Shown here: positions 24,126 to 32,626 of the stretch, piece by piece
Position numbering within the stretch: the stretch's first letter is position 1
Layout of the letters: each line of letters starts with the position of its first letter
Assembly (NCBI GenBank): GCA_036496805.1
Contig: DASXKN010000034.1
Span: forward strand, 1-64,000
From: SZAS-103 sp036496805
GTDB taxonomy: Bacteria > Pseudomonadota > Gammaproteobacteria > Xanthomonadales > Xanthomonadaceae
Length of the DNA stretch: 64,000 bases
Direction of reading: 5' to 3'
The notes under the pieces: generated by a model
Databases searched by the model: none
Told to the model about the DNA's origin: nothing
What the model saw: the letters and a program-made list of their open reading frames with translations, nothing else
Made by a program: the position numbers and the translations under genes

Positions 24126-26035
24126 CACACGTCGAGGCTCGCCAGGTCGCCCTTGGCCTCCAGCCAGGTCTTGCGCTCCGCGGCGCGCTTCTTGCCGAGG
24201 AGCATGTCCATCAGCGAACGCGTTTCGGCTTCGTCGTCGACGGTGAGCTGGACGAGGCGGCGGGTGTCCGGATGGATGGTGGACTCGCGTAGCTGGGAGG
24301 GATTCATTTCGCCCAGGCCCTTGAAGCGGGTGACGTTGACCGTGCCGCCGAAGCCTTTCGTTCCGGAACTCTTTTCGTTCTCGATGCGCTGGAGCAGCAG
24401 CGCCTTCTCCTCCTCGTCGAGCGCGTAGAACACCTGCTTGCCGAGGTCGACGCGGAACAGCGGCGGCATCGCGATGAACACGTGGCCTGCAGCGACCAGT
24501 GAAGGGAAGTGGCGCAGGAACAACGCGGTGAGCAGGGTGGCGATGTGCAGGCCGTCGGAATCGGCGTCGGCGAGCACGATGACCTTGCCGTAGCGCAGAC
24601 CGCCGATGTCGGCGTGGCCCGGATCGCAGCCGATCGCGACCGCGAGGTCGTGCACTTCGGTGGAAGCGAGCACGCCCGAGCTTTCGACTTCCCAGGTGTT
24701 GAGGATCTTGCCGCGCAGCGGAAGGATCGCCTGGAACTCCTTGTCGCGCGCCTGCTTGGCGCTGCCGCCGGCGGAATCGCCTTCGACCAGGAAGAGTTCC
24801 GTGCGCGAGAGATCCTGCGAGATGCAGTCGGCGAGCTTGCCGGGCAGCGCGGGACCTTGCGTGACCTTCTTGCGTACGACCTGCTTCTCGGTCTTCAGGC
24901 GTGCGGTCGCGCGCTCGATCGCGAGCTGTGCGATCGCTTCGCCGGCCTCGACGTGCTGGTGCAGCCAGAGCGCGAAGGCGTCGTGCGCGGCGCCTTCGAC
25001 GAAGGCCGCGGCCTGGCGCGAGGACAGCCGCTCCTTGGTCTGGCCGGAGAACTGCGGATCTGCGAGCTTCACCGACAGCACGTAGGCGACGCGGTCCCAC
25101 ACGTCCTCGGGCGCGAGCCGCACGCCGCGCGGCAGCAGTCCGCGCACGTCGCAGAACTCGCGCAGCGCCTCGGTCAGGCCGGTGCGCAAGCCGTTGACGT
25201 GGGTGCCGCCCTGCGCAGTCGGGATCAGGTTGACGTAGCTTTCCTGCACGAGTTCGTCGCCGTCGGGAAGCCAGCAGGCGGCCCAGTCGACGATCTCGGA
25301 AGTGCGCGCGAGCGCGCCGACGAACAGTTCCGGCGGCAGGCAGGTGCGGCCGTTCAATTCGCCGTACAGGTAGTCGCGCAGGCCGTCGCGGTAATGCCAT
25401 TCGACGCGCTCGCCGCTGGCCTCGTCGAAGAAGCGGACCGTCAGGCCGGGGCAGAGCACGGCCTTGGCGCGCAGCAGGTGCTTGAGCGGCTTGAGGGCGA
25501 ACTTCGGGGTGTCGAAGTACTTCGGGTCCGCCCAGAAACGCAGGCGCGTGCCGGTGTTCTTCTTTCCGACCGTGCCGAGGGTCTTGAGCTTGCTGGCGGG
25601 ATCGCCGTTCGCGAAGTTCATCGCGAACTCGGATCCCTCGCGCTTGATGACGACCTCGAGTTTCCGGGACAACGCGTTCACCACGCTCACGCCGACGCCG
25701 TGCAGGCCGCCCGAGAAACTGTAGTTGCGGTTGTTGAACTTGCCGCCCGCGTGCAGGCGCGTGAGGATCAGCTCGACGCCGGGGATCTTCTCCTCGGGAT
25801 GGATGTCGACCGGCATGCCGCGGCCGTCGTCGGCGACCTCGCAGCTACCATCGGCGAACAGGGTGACGTCGATCGTCGTCGCATGGCCGGCCAGGGCTTC
25901 GTCGACCGCGTTGTCGACCACCTCCTGGGCGAGGTGGTTCGGGCGGGTCGTATCGGTGTACATGCCCGGACGCCGCTTGACGGGTTCCAGGCCGGAGAGG
26001 ACTTCGATGTCGGCGGCGTTGTAACGGGAGCTCAT
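24125..26035 (-). CDS. parE: DNA topoisomerase IV subunit B
   Basis: ParE is the ATPase subunit that, with ParC, unlinks daughter chromosomes. The 636-residue protein begins with a GHKL ATPase domain: YNAADIEVLSGLEPVKRRPGMY (the type IV signature; 4-25), VVDNAVDEALAG (39-50), DDGRGMP (68-74) and GGLHGVGVSVVNALS (about 108-122). The TOPRIM part shows LVEGDSAGG (about 417-425). Length fits ParE rather than GyrB. parC is not adjacent. Upstream is an AT-rich divergent region. Confidence 0.95.
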   Translation of the reverse strand: MSSRYNAADIEVLSGLEPVKRRPGMYTDTTRPNHLAQEVVDNAVDEALAGHATTIDVTLFADGSCEVADDGRGMPVDIHPEEKIPGVELILTRLHAGGKFNNRNYSFSGGLHGVGVSVVNALSRKLEVVIKREGSEFAMNFANGDPASKLKTLGTVGKKNTGTRLRFWADPKYFDTPKFALKPLKHLLRAKAVLCPGLTVRFFDEASGERVEWHYRDGLRDYLYGELNGRTCLPPELFVGALARTSEIVDWAACWLPDGDELVQESYVNLIPTAQGGTHVNGLRTGLTEALREFCDVRGLLPRGVRLAPEDVWDRVAYVLSVKLADPQFSGQTKERLSSRQAAAFVEGAAHDAFALWLHQHVEAGEAIAQLAIERATARLKTEKQVVRKKVTQGPALPGKLADCISQDLSRTELFLVEGDSAGGSAKQARDKEFQAILPLRGKILNTWEVESSGVLASTEVHDLAVAIGCDPGHADIGGLRYGKVIVLADADSDGLHIATLLTALFLRHFPSLVAAGHVFIAMPPLFRVDLGKQVFYALDEEEKALLLQRIENEKSSGTKGFGGTVNVTRFKGLGEMNPSQLRESTIHPDTRRLVQLTVDDEAETRSLMDMLLGKKRAAERKTWLEAKGDLASLDV

Positions 26036-26401
26036 GCTGGGGGCGTCGGCGAGGAAGCGGCGAGCATGGCACAGCGGCCCCGGCCGTCAAGACAGGCGTT
26101 CCGGACAGGGAAGACGAGAAGCTCCACGCAGGGAAGCAGGGTCGACATCGAGGACCCGAATTCATCACGGCTGGGCATTTTCGATCTCTGGATTTGCTGA
26201 AGCTGAACAAAATGAAATGCTTCACGCGGTTAACCTTTTGTTATTGCAATAAAATTTTCGTTAAACCTTAATCTGCCATTCAGTTTACGTTCCGTTGCGG
26301 GCGCGGAAGGTACGCCATCCGCCGGAGCAGGGCCGCCCCAAGACGACCACTCCGGACCTCCGCAGGACCCGCAACAGCGCCAACGCAAAGGAGCCTTCCG
26401 C
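26036..26401. other. Divergent intergenic region, AT-rich centre
   Basis: 366 bp between parE and a small exported protein gene. 26195-26290 is strikingly AT-rich for this genome. It contains ggttaaccttttgttat near 26228-26245, two similar half sites five bases apart that could bind a response regulator, then a TTAA-rich stretch near 26260. The promoters of both genes probably lie here. No RNA gene is recognised. Confidence 0.55.
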
Positions 26402-26668
26402 ATGCGCCGACTGATGCTTGCCTTGTCGATTGCAAGCTGCACGATCACCCCCGCCGTTTTCGCCCACAGCCACCACATGGGTTCTTCCCATCACGCCGGC
26501 ATGCACAGGGCGCATTCGCGCAGCAACGACGGCGACAGCCAGGCGAATGCCGGCGACAGCGCCTTTGACCCATCCGATCGTTCCCGGACCGTCGCCGACG
26601 TAGGCCGCGGGCGCCACCACGCGCAGCGCGTACCCGACGAGGAAGAGCTGGCGCAGCCCGAGCAGTAA
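26402..26668 (+). CDS. Small His-rich exported protein
   Basis: An 88-residue protein with an N-terminal signal peptide (residues 1-21, cleavage after VFA), followed by HSHHMGSSHHAGMHRAHS, a histidine- and methionine-rich stretch that could bind metal. The rest is polar and acidic at the end (DEEELAQPEQ). A caaaggag ribosome binding site stands 8 bp before the ATG. It is followed by a terminator at 26710, so it forms its own unit. No family recognised. Confidence 0.7.
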   Translation: MRRLMLALSIASCTITPAVFAHSHHMGSSHHAGMHRAHSRSNDGDSQANAGDSAFDPSDRSRTVADVGRGRHHAQRVPDEEELAQPEQ

Positions 26669-26709
26669 GCCTCCTGCCCGCGATCCCTGCTCGATATCCG
26701 ATTCCCAGC

Positions 26710-26739
26710 GATGCCCCGCCCCGGCGGGGCATCGTGTTT
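26710..26739 (+). terminator. Rho-independent terminator
   Basis: Perfect stem gatgccccgc-cccg-gcggggcatc (26710-26733) followed by gtgttt. The T tract is weak. It separates the small exported protein gene from pyrG. Confidence 0.65.
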
Positions 26740-26806
26740 CCGGGTTTCGTGCTCGCGACTGCAACCGCCAGCCTGTAGAATGCGGTTTTCCGGGAATCGT
26801 CTTTCC

Positions 26807-28474
26807 ATGACCCGCCTGATTTTCGTGACCGGTGGCGTGGTGTCCTCGCTTGGCAAGGGCATCGCGTCGGCATCCCTGGCCGCCATCCTCGAAGCCCGCG
26901 GCCTGCGGGTGACGATGATGAAGCTCGATCCCTACATCAACGTCGATCCGGGCACGATGAGCCCGTTCCAGCACGGCGAGGTGTACGTCACCGACGACGG
27001 CGCCGAGACCGACCTGGACCTCGGCCACTACGAGCGCTACGTGCGCGTGCACCTCACGCGCCGCAACTCGATCACCACCGGCCGCATCTACGAGAACGTG
27101 ATCCGCAAGGAACGCCGCGGCGACTACCTCGGCGCGACCGTGCAGGTGATCCCGCACATCACCGACGAGATCAAGCGCTGCATCGACGAGGCGACCGCAG
27201 GTTTCGATGTCGGCCTGGTCGAGATCGGCGGCACCGTCGGCGACATCGAATCGCTGCCGTTCCTCGAGGCGATCCGCCAGATCCGCACTGAGCGTGGCCC
27301 GCACCGCGCGATCTTCATGCACCTGACCCTGGTGCCGTACATCGCAGCGGCCGGCGAGCTCAAGACCAAGCCGACCCAGCACTCGGTGAAGGAATTGCGT
27401 TCGATCGGCATCCAGCCCGACATCCTGCTGTGTCGTTCCGAGCAGCCGTTGCCCGATTCCGAGCGCCGCAAGATCGCGCTGTTCACCAACGTGCCGGAGA
27501 AGGCCGTCATCTCGGCGGTCGACCTCGACAACATCTACAAGATCCCGCTGTGGCTGCACGCGCAGGGCCTGGACCAGATCGTGGTCGAGGACCTGCAACT
27601 GCACGCCGGCCCGGCGAACCTGTCCGAGTGGATCGCGACGGTCGACGCGGCCGAGCATCCGGTGGACGAGGTGGCGATCGCGGTGGTCGGCAAGTACGTC
27701 GACCACCAGGATGCCTACAAGTCGCTGGCCGAAGCCCTGCGCCATGGCGGCCTGCGCCAGCGCACGAAGGTGAAGCTGAAGTGGCTCGAATCCGAACAGA
27801 TCGAGAAGCAGGGAGCCGACGCCTTGCTCGGCGACGTCGATGCGATCCTCGTGCCCGGCGGCTTCGGCGACCGCGGGTTCGAGGGCAAGGTCCTGACCTC
27901 GAAGTACGCGCGCGAGCACGGCATCCCGTACTTCGGCATCTGCTACGGCATGCAGGCCGCGGTGGTCGATTTCGCGCGCAACGTCGCCGGCCTCGATCAT
28001 GCGGCCAGCACCGAGAACGACCGCAATTCCCCGCACCCGGTGATCGGCCTGATCACCGAGTGGCGCACCGCGACCGGCGATGTCGAACGCCGCGATGAGC
28101 AGTCCGACCTCGGTGGCAGCATGCGCCTGGGATTGCAGGAGCAGCGCGTCAAACCCGGCACCCTCGCGCACCGCGTGTACGGCAAGGACGTCGTCGGGGA
28201 GCGTCACCGCCACCGTTACGAATTCAACAACCGCTACCGCAGCCGCCTCGAAGACGCCGGAATGGTGATCAGCGCCAAGTCGATGGACGACCTGCTGGTG
28301 GAGATGATCGAGCTGCCGCAGTCCATGCATCCCTGGTTCCTGGCTTGCCAGGCGCATCCGGAATTCCTGTCGACGCCGCGCGACGGCCATCCCCTGTTCA
28401 TCGGCTTCGTGCGCGCGGCGCGCGAGCACAAGGCGGGCGGGCGCCTGCTCAAGGATGCGAGCGCGCACGCATGA
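26807..28474 (+). CDS. pyrG: CTP synthase
   Basis: Makes CTP from UTP with ATP and glutamine. The 555-residue protein has an amidoligase domain (MTRLIFVTGGVVSSLGKG, DPYINVDPGTMSPFQHGEV, EIGGTVGDIES) and a C-terminal glutaminase from about residue 290. FGICYGMQ holds the nucleophilic cysteine, and HPEF near residue 520 the His-Glu of the triad. The start at 26807 matches the invariant N terminus. It leads a conserved pyrG-kdsA-eno series, but two repeats separate it from kdsA. Confidence 0.97.
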   Translation: MTRLIFVTGGVVSSLGKGIASASLAAILEARGLRVTMMKLDPYINVDPGTMSPFQHGEVYVTDDGAETDLDLGHYERYVRVHLTRRNSITTGRIYENVIRKERRGDYLGATVQVIPHITDEIKRCIDEATAGFDVGLVEIGGTVGDIESLPFLEAIRQIRTERGPHRAIFMHLTLVPYIAAAGELKTKPTQHSVKELRSIGIQPDILLCRSEQPLPDSERRKIALFTNVPEKAVISAVDLDNIYKIPLWLHAQGLDQIVVEDLQLHAGPANLSEWIATVDAAEHPVDEVAIAVVGKYVDHQDAYKSLAEALRHGGLRQRTKVKLKWLESEQIEKQGADALLGDVDAILVPGGFGDRGFEGKVLTSKYAREHGIPYFGICYGMQAAVVDFARNVAGLDHAASTENDRNSPHPVIGLITEWRTATGDVERRDEQSDLGGSMRLGLQEQRVKPGTLAHRVYGKDVVGERHRHRYEFNNRYRSRLEDAGMVISAKSMDDLLVEMIELPQSMHPWFLACQAHPEFLSTPRDGHPLFIGFVRAAREHKAGGRLLKDASAHA

Positions 28475-28482
28475 GCGCATTG

Positions 28483-28564
28483 CCGTTCGCCCTGGGCCTG
28501 TCGAAGGGCATGCAAGCACTCGCGCTGGTCTTCGTCCGTGGTTCGACAGGCTCACCACGAACGG
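28483..28564. repeat. Inverted pair of REP-like units between pyrG and kdsA
   Basis: 28483-28509 reads ccgttcgccctgggcctg...tcgaagggc and 28541-28564 reads gttcgacaggctcaccacg...aacgg, facing each other across about 30 bp. In mRNA they could form nested hairpins that uncouple pyrG from kdsA. The second is the same family as 16935-16966. Confidence 0.8.
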
Positions 28565-28592
28565 TTTTCGTGCGCCGCTCGGAAGCCACGCA

Positions 28593-29426
28593 ATGAAGCT
28601 CTGCGGTTTTGACGTCGGCGTCGACAAGCCCTTTTTCCTCATCGCCGGCCCTTGCGTGATCGAGTCGCTGCAATTGCAGCTCGACACCGCCGGCACGCTG
28701 AAGGAAATCACCGACGCGCTCGGCATTCCCTTCATCTTCAAGTCGAGCTTCGACAAGGCCAACCGCACATCGGGCACGAGCTTCCGCGGCCCCGGCCTCG
28801 AAGAAGGCCTCAAGGTGCTCGCCGAGGTGAAGCGCCAGATCGGCGTGCCGGTGCTGACCGACGTGCACGAATACACGCCGATGGACGAGGTCGCTTCCGT
28901 CGTCGACGTGCTGCAGACGCCGGCCTTCCTGTGCCGGCAGACGGATTTCATCCAGAAAGTCGCCAATGCCGGCAAGCCGGTCAACATCAAGAAGGGCCAG
29001 TTCCTGTCGCCCTGGGAAATGAAGCACGTCGCCGCCAAGGCGCTGGCGACGGGCAACACCCAGATCATGGTCTGCGAACGCGGCGCGAGCTTCGGCTACA
29101 ACAACCTCGTCTCCGACATGCGCAGCCTCGCGGTGATGCGCGACACCGGTTGCCCGGTCGTGTTCGACGCGACCCACTCCGTGCAATTGCCCGGCGGCGC
29201 CGATGGCAAGAGCGGCGGCCAGCGCGAGTTCGTGCCGGTGCTGGCGCGTGCGGCGGTTGCCGTCGGAATCGCGGGCATCTTCATGGAGACGCATCCGGAT
29301 CCGGACAAGGCGCTGAGCGACGGGCCGAATGCGTGGCCGTTGGGGAAGATAAAGCAGTTGCTGGAGTCGCTGGCCGCGATCGATCGCGTCGTGAAGCCCA
29401 CCCTGATCGCGGGAGGGCTCGCTTGA
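28593..29426 (+). CDS. kdsA: 3-deoxy-8-phosphooctulonate synthase (metal-dependent type)
   Basis: Condenses phosphoenolpyruvate with arabinose 5-phosphate to Kdo 8-phosphate for lipopolysaccharide. The 277-residue protein carries IAGPCVIES, FKSSFDKANRTS, CRQTDF and ATHSVQLPGG. C21 replaces the asparagine of the E. coli enzyme, and H195, E232 and D243 complete the metal site of the Aquifex-type enzyme, so it should need a divalent metal. Start at 28593 gives MKLCGFDVGV. A small membrane protein gene overlaps its stop. Confidence 0.96.
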   Translation: MKLCGFDVGVDKPFFLIAGPCVIESLQLQLDTAGTLKEITDALGIPFIFKSSFDKANRTSGTSFRGPGLEEGLKVLAEVKRQIGVPVLTDVHEYTPMDEVASVVDVLQTPAFLCRQTDFIQKVANAGKPVNIKKGQFLSPWEMKHVAAKALATGNTQIMVCERGASFGYNNLVSDMRSLAVMRDTGCPVVFDATHSVQLPGGADGKSGGQREFVPVLARAAVAVGIAGIFMETHPDPDKALSDGPNAWPLGKIKQLLESLAAIDRVVKPTLIAGGLA

Positions 29427-29608
29427 ACGAGAACGACGAACGGATCGTTGCGCTGCTGACGCAGATACGGGACAACCAACGCGAAGCCATCGACCTCACG
29501 AAGACGAGCGTTTCCCGGCAACGCACGCAGGTCCGCGTCTATTACATCGCTTCGGCGCTTTCCCTGGTGGTGATGTTCTATCTTGTCTACTTTTTCTTCC
29601 GCCACTGA
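29423..29608 (+). CDS. Small membrane protein between kdsA and eno
   Basis: A 61-residue open frame beginning with TTG at 29423, overlapping the kdsA stop (TTGA), with gggaggg 6 bp upstream. The first 35 residues are charged and amphipathic (NDERIVALLTQIRDNQREAI). A single membrane helix near residues 39-57 ends in FFFRH. Such a tail-anchored layout is coherent and the frame is open to its stop 9 bp before eno. Real translation is likely but unproven. No family recognised. Confidence 0.6.
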   Translation: MNENDERIVALLTQIRDNQREAIDLTKTSVSRQRTQVRVYYIASALSLVVMFYLVYFFFRH

Positions 29609-29617
29609 ACCTTTCCA

Positions 29618-30904
29618 ATGACTGCCATTACTTCCATCCACGCCCGCGAAATCCTCGATTCCCGCGGCAATCCCACGCTCGAAGCCGAAGTCACGCTCGC
29701 TGACGGATCGTTCGGCCGCGCGGCGGTGCCTTCGGGCGCGTCGACCGGCTCGCGCGAGGCGGTCGAGCTGCGCGACGGCGACAAGACGCGCTACGGCGGC
29801 AAGGGCGTCGGCCGCGCGGTCGCGAACGTCAACACGGTCATCGCCGACGCGCTGCGCGATTTCGATGCGGCCGACCAGAAGGGCCTCGACGCGAAGATGA
29901 TCGCGCTCGACGGCACCAACAACAAAGGCAAGCTCGGCGCCAACGCGCTGCTCGGCGTGTCGCTCGCCAATGCGCATGCGGTTGCCGCTTCGAGGAAGCT
30001 GCCGTTGTGGAAGCTGCTCGCCGGCGACCGCAAGGCGACGCTGCCTCTCCCGATGATGAACATCATCAACGGCGGTGCGCACGCGGACAACAACGTCGAC
30101 CTCCAGGAGTTCATGGTGCTGCCGGTCGGCGCGTCCTCGTTCGCGGAAGCGCTGCGCGCCGGCACCGAAATCTTCCACGCGCTCAAGTCGGTACTGAAAG
30201 CCAAAGGCCTGTCCACCGCAGTCGGTGACGAGGGCGGCTTCGCGCCGGACTTCCGCAGCAATGTCGAGGCGCTCGATACGATCATGGAAGCGATCGGCAA
30301 GGCCGGCTACGTCGCCGGCGACGACGTATTGCTCGGCCTGGACGCGGCTTCGAGCGAGTTCTACGAGAACGGCAAGTACAACCTGGTGGGCGAAGGCAAG
30401 CGCCTGACCTCCGAGCAGTTCGTCGATTTCCTCGCCGACTGGTCGAAGCAGTACCCGATCATCACGATGGAAGACGGCATGGCCGAGCAGGACCGCGCCG
30501 GCTGGAAGCTGCTGACGCAACGCCTCGGCGACACCGTGCAGCTCGTTGGCGACGACAACTTCGTCACCAATCCGGCGATCTTCCGCGAAGGCATCAAGGA
30601 CGGCATCGCCAACGCGATCCTGATCAAGGTCAACCAGATCGGCACCCTCAGCGAAACGCTGGAGACGATCGCGATGGCCGACGCCGCGAACTACGCCGCG
30701 GTGATCTCGCACCGCTCGGGCGAGACCGAGGACACCACGATCGCCGACATCTCGGTCGCGACCACCGCGACCCAGATCAAGACCGGTTCGCTGTGCCGCT
30801 CCGATCGCGTGGCGAAGTACAACCAGCTGCTGCGCATCGAGGAAGCGCTGGGCGCGGATGCGCGCTACGTCGGCCGCAACGCGTTCGTCAGCCTGAAGCG
30901 CTGA
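29618..30904 (+). CDS. eno: Enolase
   Basis: Converts 2-phosphoglycerate to phosphoenolpyruvate and may also sit in an RNA degradosome. The 428-residue protein has the N-terminal REILDSRGNPT, the PSGASTGSREAVELRD loop, GDEGGFAPD, the MEDGMAEQD catalytic region, IKVNQIGTL with the catalytic lysine and SHRSGETED. Length and motifs are standard. It is followed 16 bp later by ftsB, as in many gammaproteobacteria. Confidence 0.98.
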   Translation: MTAITSIHAREILDSRGNPTLEAEVTLADGSFGRAAVPSGASTGSREAVELRDGDKTRYGGKGVGRAVANVNTVIADALRDFDAADQKGLDAKMIALDGTNNKGKLGANALLGVSLANAHAVAASRKLPLWKLLAGDRKATLPLPMMNIINGGAHADNNVDLQEFMVLPVGASSFAEALRAGTEIFHALKSVLKAKGLSTAVGDEGGFAPDFRSNVEALDTIMEAIGKAGYVAGDDVLLGLDAASSEFYENGKYNLVGEGKRLTSEQFVDFLADWSKQYPIITMEDGMAEQDRAGWKLLTQRLGDTVQLVGDDNFVTNPAIFREGIKDGIANAILIKVNQIGTLSETLETIAMADAANYAAVISHRSGETEDTTIADISVATTATQIKTGSLCRSDRVAKYNQLLRIEEALGADARYVGRNAFVSLKR

Positions 30905-30920
30905 AGGCCTGCCCGACGCC

Positions 30921-31433
30921 ATGTACCGCCTGCTCGCCCTCATCCTGCTGGTCGTGATCGTCGGGCTGCAGTACAAGCTGTGGCAGGGCGAGGGCAGCTG
31001 GACGTCGGAGCAGTCGCTCAAGCAGCAGGTCGAGGAACAGCGCATCGAGAACGCGCGGCTGAAGCAGCGCAATGCCGCGCTCGTGGCCGAGGTCGAGGAC
31101 CTGAAGAGCGGCGAGGCGGCGGTCGAGGAACGCGCGCGTTCCGAGATGGGCATGGTCAAGCCGGGCGAGACGTTCTACCGCGTGGTCGAGCAGGCCGACC
31201 CGAACGCCAACGTGGCGCCCGAGGACGTGCCCGAGGATGCCGCTTCGCCGGCATCGGGCTCGCAGTCGTCGAACACGCAATCGTCGGGCACCCAGTCGTC
31301 GTCTTCAGGCACGCAGTCGCCGGCTGCGTTGTCATCGCCGTCGGGCACGCAGTCGACGGCCCCGGGGTCGCCGCGTTCGCCGGCCTCCGGCAAGCAGGCT
31401 TCGCCGCCGAACCCGCAGGCCTCGAAGAAATGA
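30921..31433 (+). CDS. ftsB: Cell division protein FtsB with Ser-rich tail
   Basis: FtsB bridges FtsL and FtsQ in the divisome. The first 80 residues are canonical: a single helix (3-20), then a leucine-type coiled coil (about 29-65) and the VKPGETFYRVVE segment. Residues 92-170 form an unusual tail of Ser, Gln, Gly, Thr and Pro with repeated SGTQS words, nearly doubling the usual length of about 100. The tail would lie in the periplasm. The stop overlaps ispD (ATGA). Confidence 0.9.
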   Translation: MYRLLALILLVVIVGLQYKLWQGEGSWTSEQSLKQQVEEQRIENARLKQRNAALVAEVEDLKSGEAAVEERARSEMGMVKPGETFYRVVEQADPNANVAPEDVPEDAASPASGSQSSNTQSSGTQSSSSGTQSPAALSSPSGTQSTAPGSPRSPASGKQASPPNPQASKK

Positions 31434-32131
31434 GCTGGGCCGTCGTGCCGGCGGCTGGATCCGGTGCGCGCTTCGGTGGCGAGCTGCCGAAGCAGTACCG
31501 CATACTCGCGGGAGAACCCTTGATCCAGCGCACGCTCTCGCGCCTGCTCGCGCATCCTTCGATCGAGGGCGCGATGGTGGCGCTGGCCGCCGACGACGCG
31601 CATTGGCCGCGTCTCGCACCATGTTTCGGCAAGCCCGTGCTGACCTGCGTCGGCGGAGACGATCGCGCCGCTTCCGTGCTTTCCGCCCTGCGCGCGTTGC
31701 CGATGCAGGTTGCCGATGACGCGGTCGTGCTGGTGCACGATGCCGCGCGCCCCTGCGTCCGCCTCACCGATCTGGACCGGTTGATCGCGGCCGCGCATGA
31801 CGACAACGTCGGCGCCTTGCTGGCCGCCCCTGTGCGCGACACCCTCAAGCGCGCCGACCCCGATCGCCGCGCGACGGCAACCGTGTCGCGCGAAACGCTC
31901 TGGCGCGCCTTCACCCCGCAGGCCTTCCGTCGCGGCGCCCTGGTGCGCGCGCTCGAACGCGCGCAGGCGGACGGCGTGGCGGTCACCGACGAGGCGATGG
32001 CGATGGAGCGGCTGGGACTGCATGCGCTGCTGGTCGAAGGCAGCGAGGACAACATCAAGCTGACCGTCGCCGGGGATCTCGCGCTCGCCGAACACATCCT
32101 CGCCGCGCAGGGCAGGGAGACGGCGACATGA
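31430..32131 (+). CDS. ispD: 2-C-methyl-D-erythritol 4-phosphate cytidylyltransferase
   Basis: Second committed step of the MEP isoprenoid pathway, joining CTP to methylerythritol phosphate. The 233-residue protein shows PAAGSGARFGGELPKQY (7-23), VLVHDAARP (about 100-108) and VTDEAMAMERLG. It starts inside the ftsB stop and overlaps ispF by ATGA. ftsB, ispD and ispF are therefore translated as a coupled block. Confidence 0.96.
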   Translation: MSWAVVPAAGSGARFGGELPKQYRILAGEPLIQRTLSRLLAHPSIEGAMVALAADDAHWPRLAPCFGKPVLTCVGGDDRAASVLSALRALPMQVADDAVVLVHDAARPCVRLTDLDRLIAAAHDDNVGALLAAPVRDTLKRADPDRRATATVSRETLWRAFTPQAFRRGALVRALERAQADGVAVTDEAMAMERLGLHALLVEGSEDNIKLTVAGDLALAEHILAAQGRETAT

Positions 32132-32616
32132 AAGCGGCATTCCGCATCGGCCAGGGATTCGACGCGCACGCGTTCGCCGACGGCGACCACGTGATGCTCG
32201 GCGGCGTGCGCGTGCCGCATGCGCGCGGCGTCGCGGCGCATTCCGACGGCGACGTCGCGATCCACGCGCTCTGCGACGCGATCCTGGGTGCGCTGGCGCT
32301 GGGCGACATCGGGCGGCATTTCCCGCCGTCCGATCCGCAGTGGCGTGGCGCCGACAGCCGCAGGTTCCTGCGCCACTGCACCGGCTTCGTGCGCGACAGC
32401 GGCTGGGTCGTGGGCAACGCCGACATCACCATCGTCTGCGAGCTGCCGAAGGTCGGCCCGCATGCCGAGGCGATGCGCGCGATCCTCGCGCAGGACATGG
32501 GCGTCGCGATCGATGCGGTGTCGGTGAAGGCCACCACCACCGAGCGGATGGGCTTCTGCGGGCGCGAGGAAGGCATCGCGGCGATGGCGGTGGTGCTGCT
32601 GCAAGCGGCCGGCTGA
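32128..32616 (+). CDS. ispF: 2-C-methyl-D-erythritol 2,4-cyclodiphosphate synthase
   Basis: Cyclises CDP-methylerythritol 2-phosphate in the MEP pathway as a trimer with a zinc site. The 162-residue protein has RIGQGFDAHAF (with the metal ligands D12 and H14), AHSDGDVAIHALCDAILGALALGDIG, split here as AHSDGDVAIHALCDAI and LGALALGDIG, and KATTTERMGFCGREEGIAA, split as KATTTERMG and FCGREEGIAA. It is coupled to ispD and lies 10 bp before truD. Confidence 0.96.
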   Translation: MKAAFRIGQGFDAHAFADGDHVMLGGVRVPHARGVAAHSDGDVAIHALCDAILGALALGDIGRHFPPSDPQWRGADSRRFLRHCTGFVRDSGWVVGNADITIVCELPKVGPHAEAMRAILAQDMGVAIDAVSVKATTTERMGFCGREEGIAAMAVVLLQAAG

Positions 32617-32626
32617 GCGCGTTCGC

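Noticed and set aside
26285..29068. Open minus-strand frame of 927 codons across pyrG and kdsA
   Set aside because: Antisense to two essential genes with clear motifs and no recognisable domain; a composition artefact.
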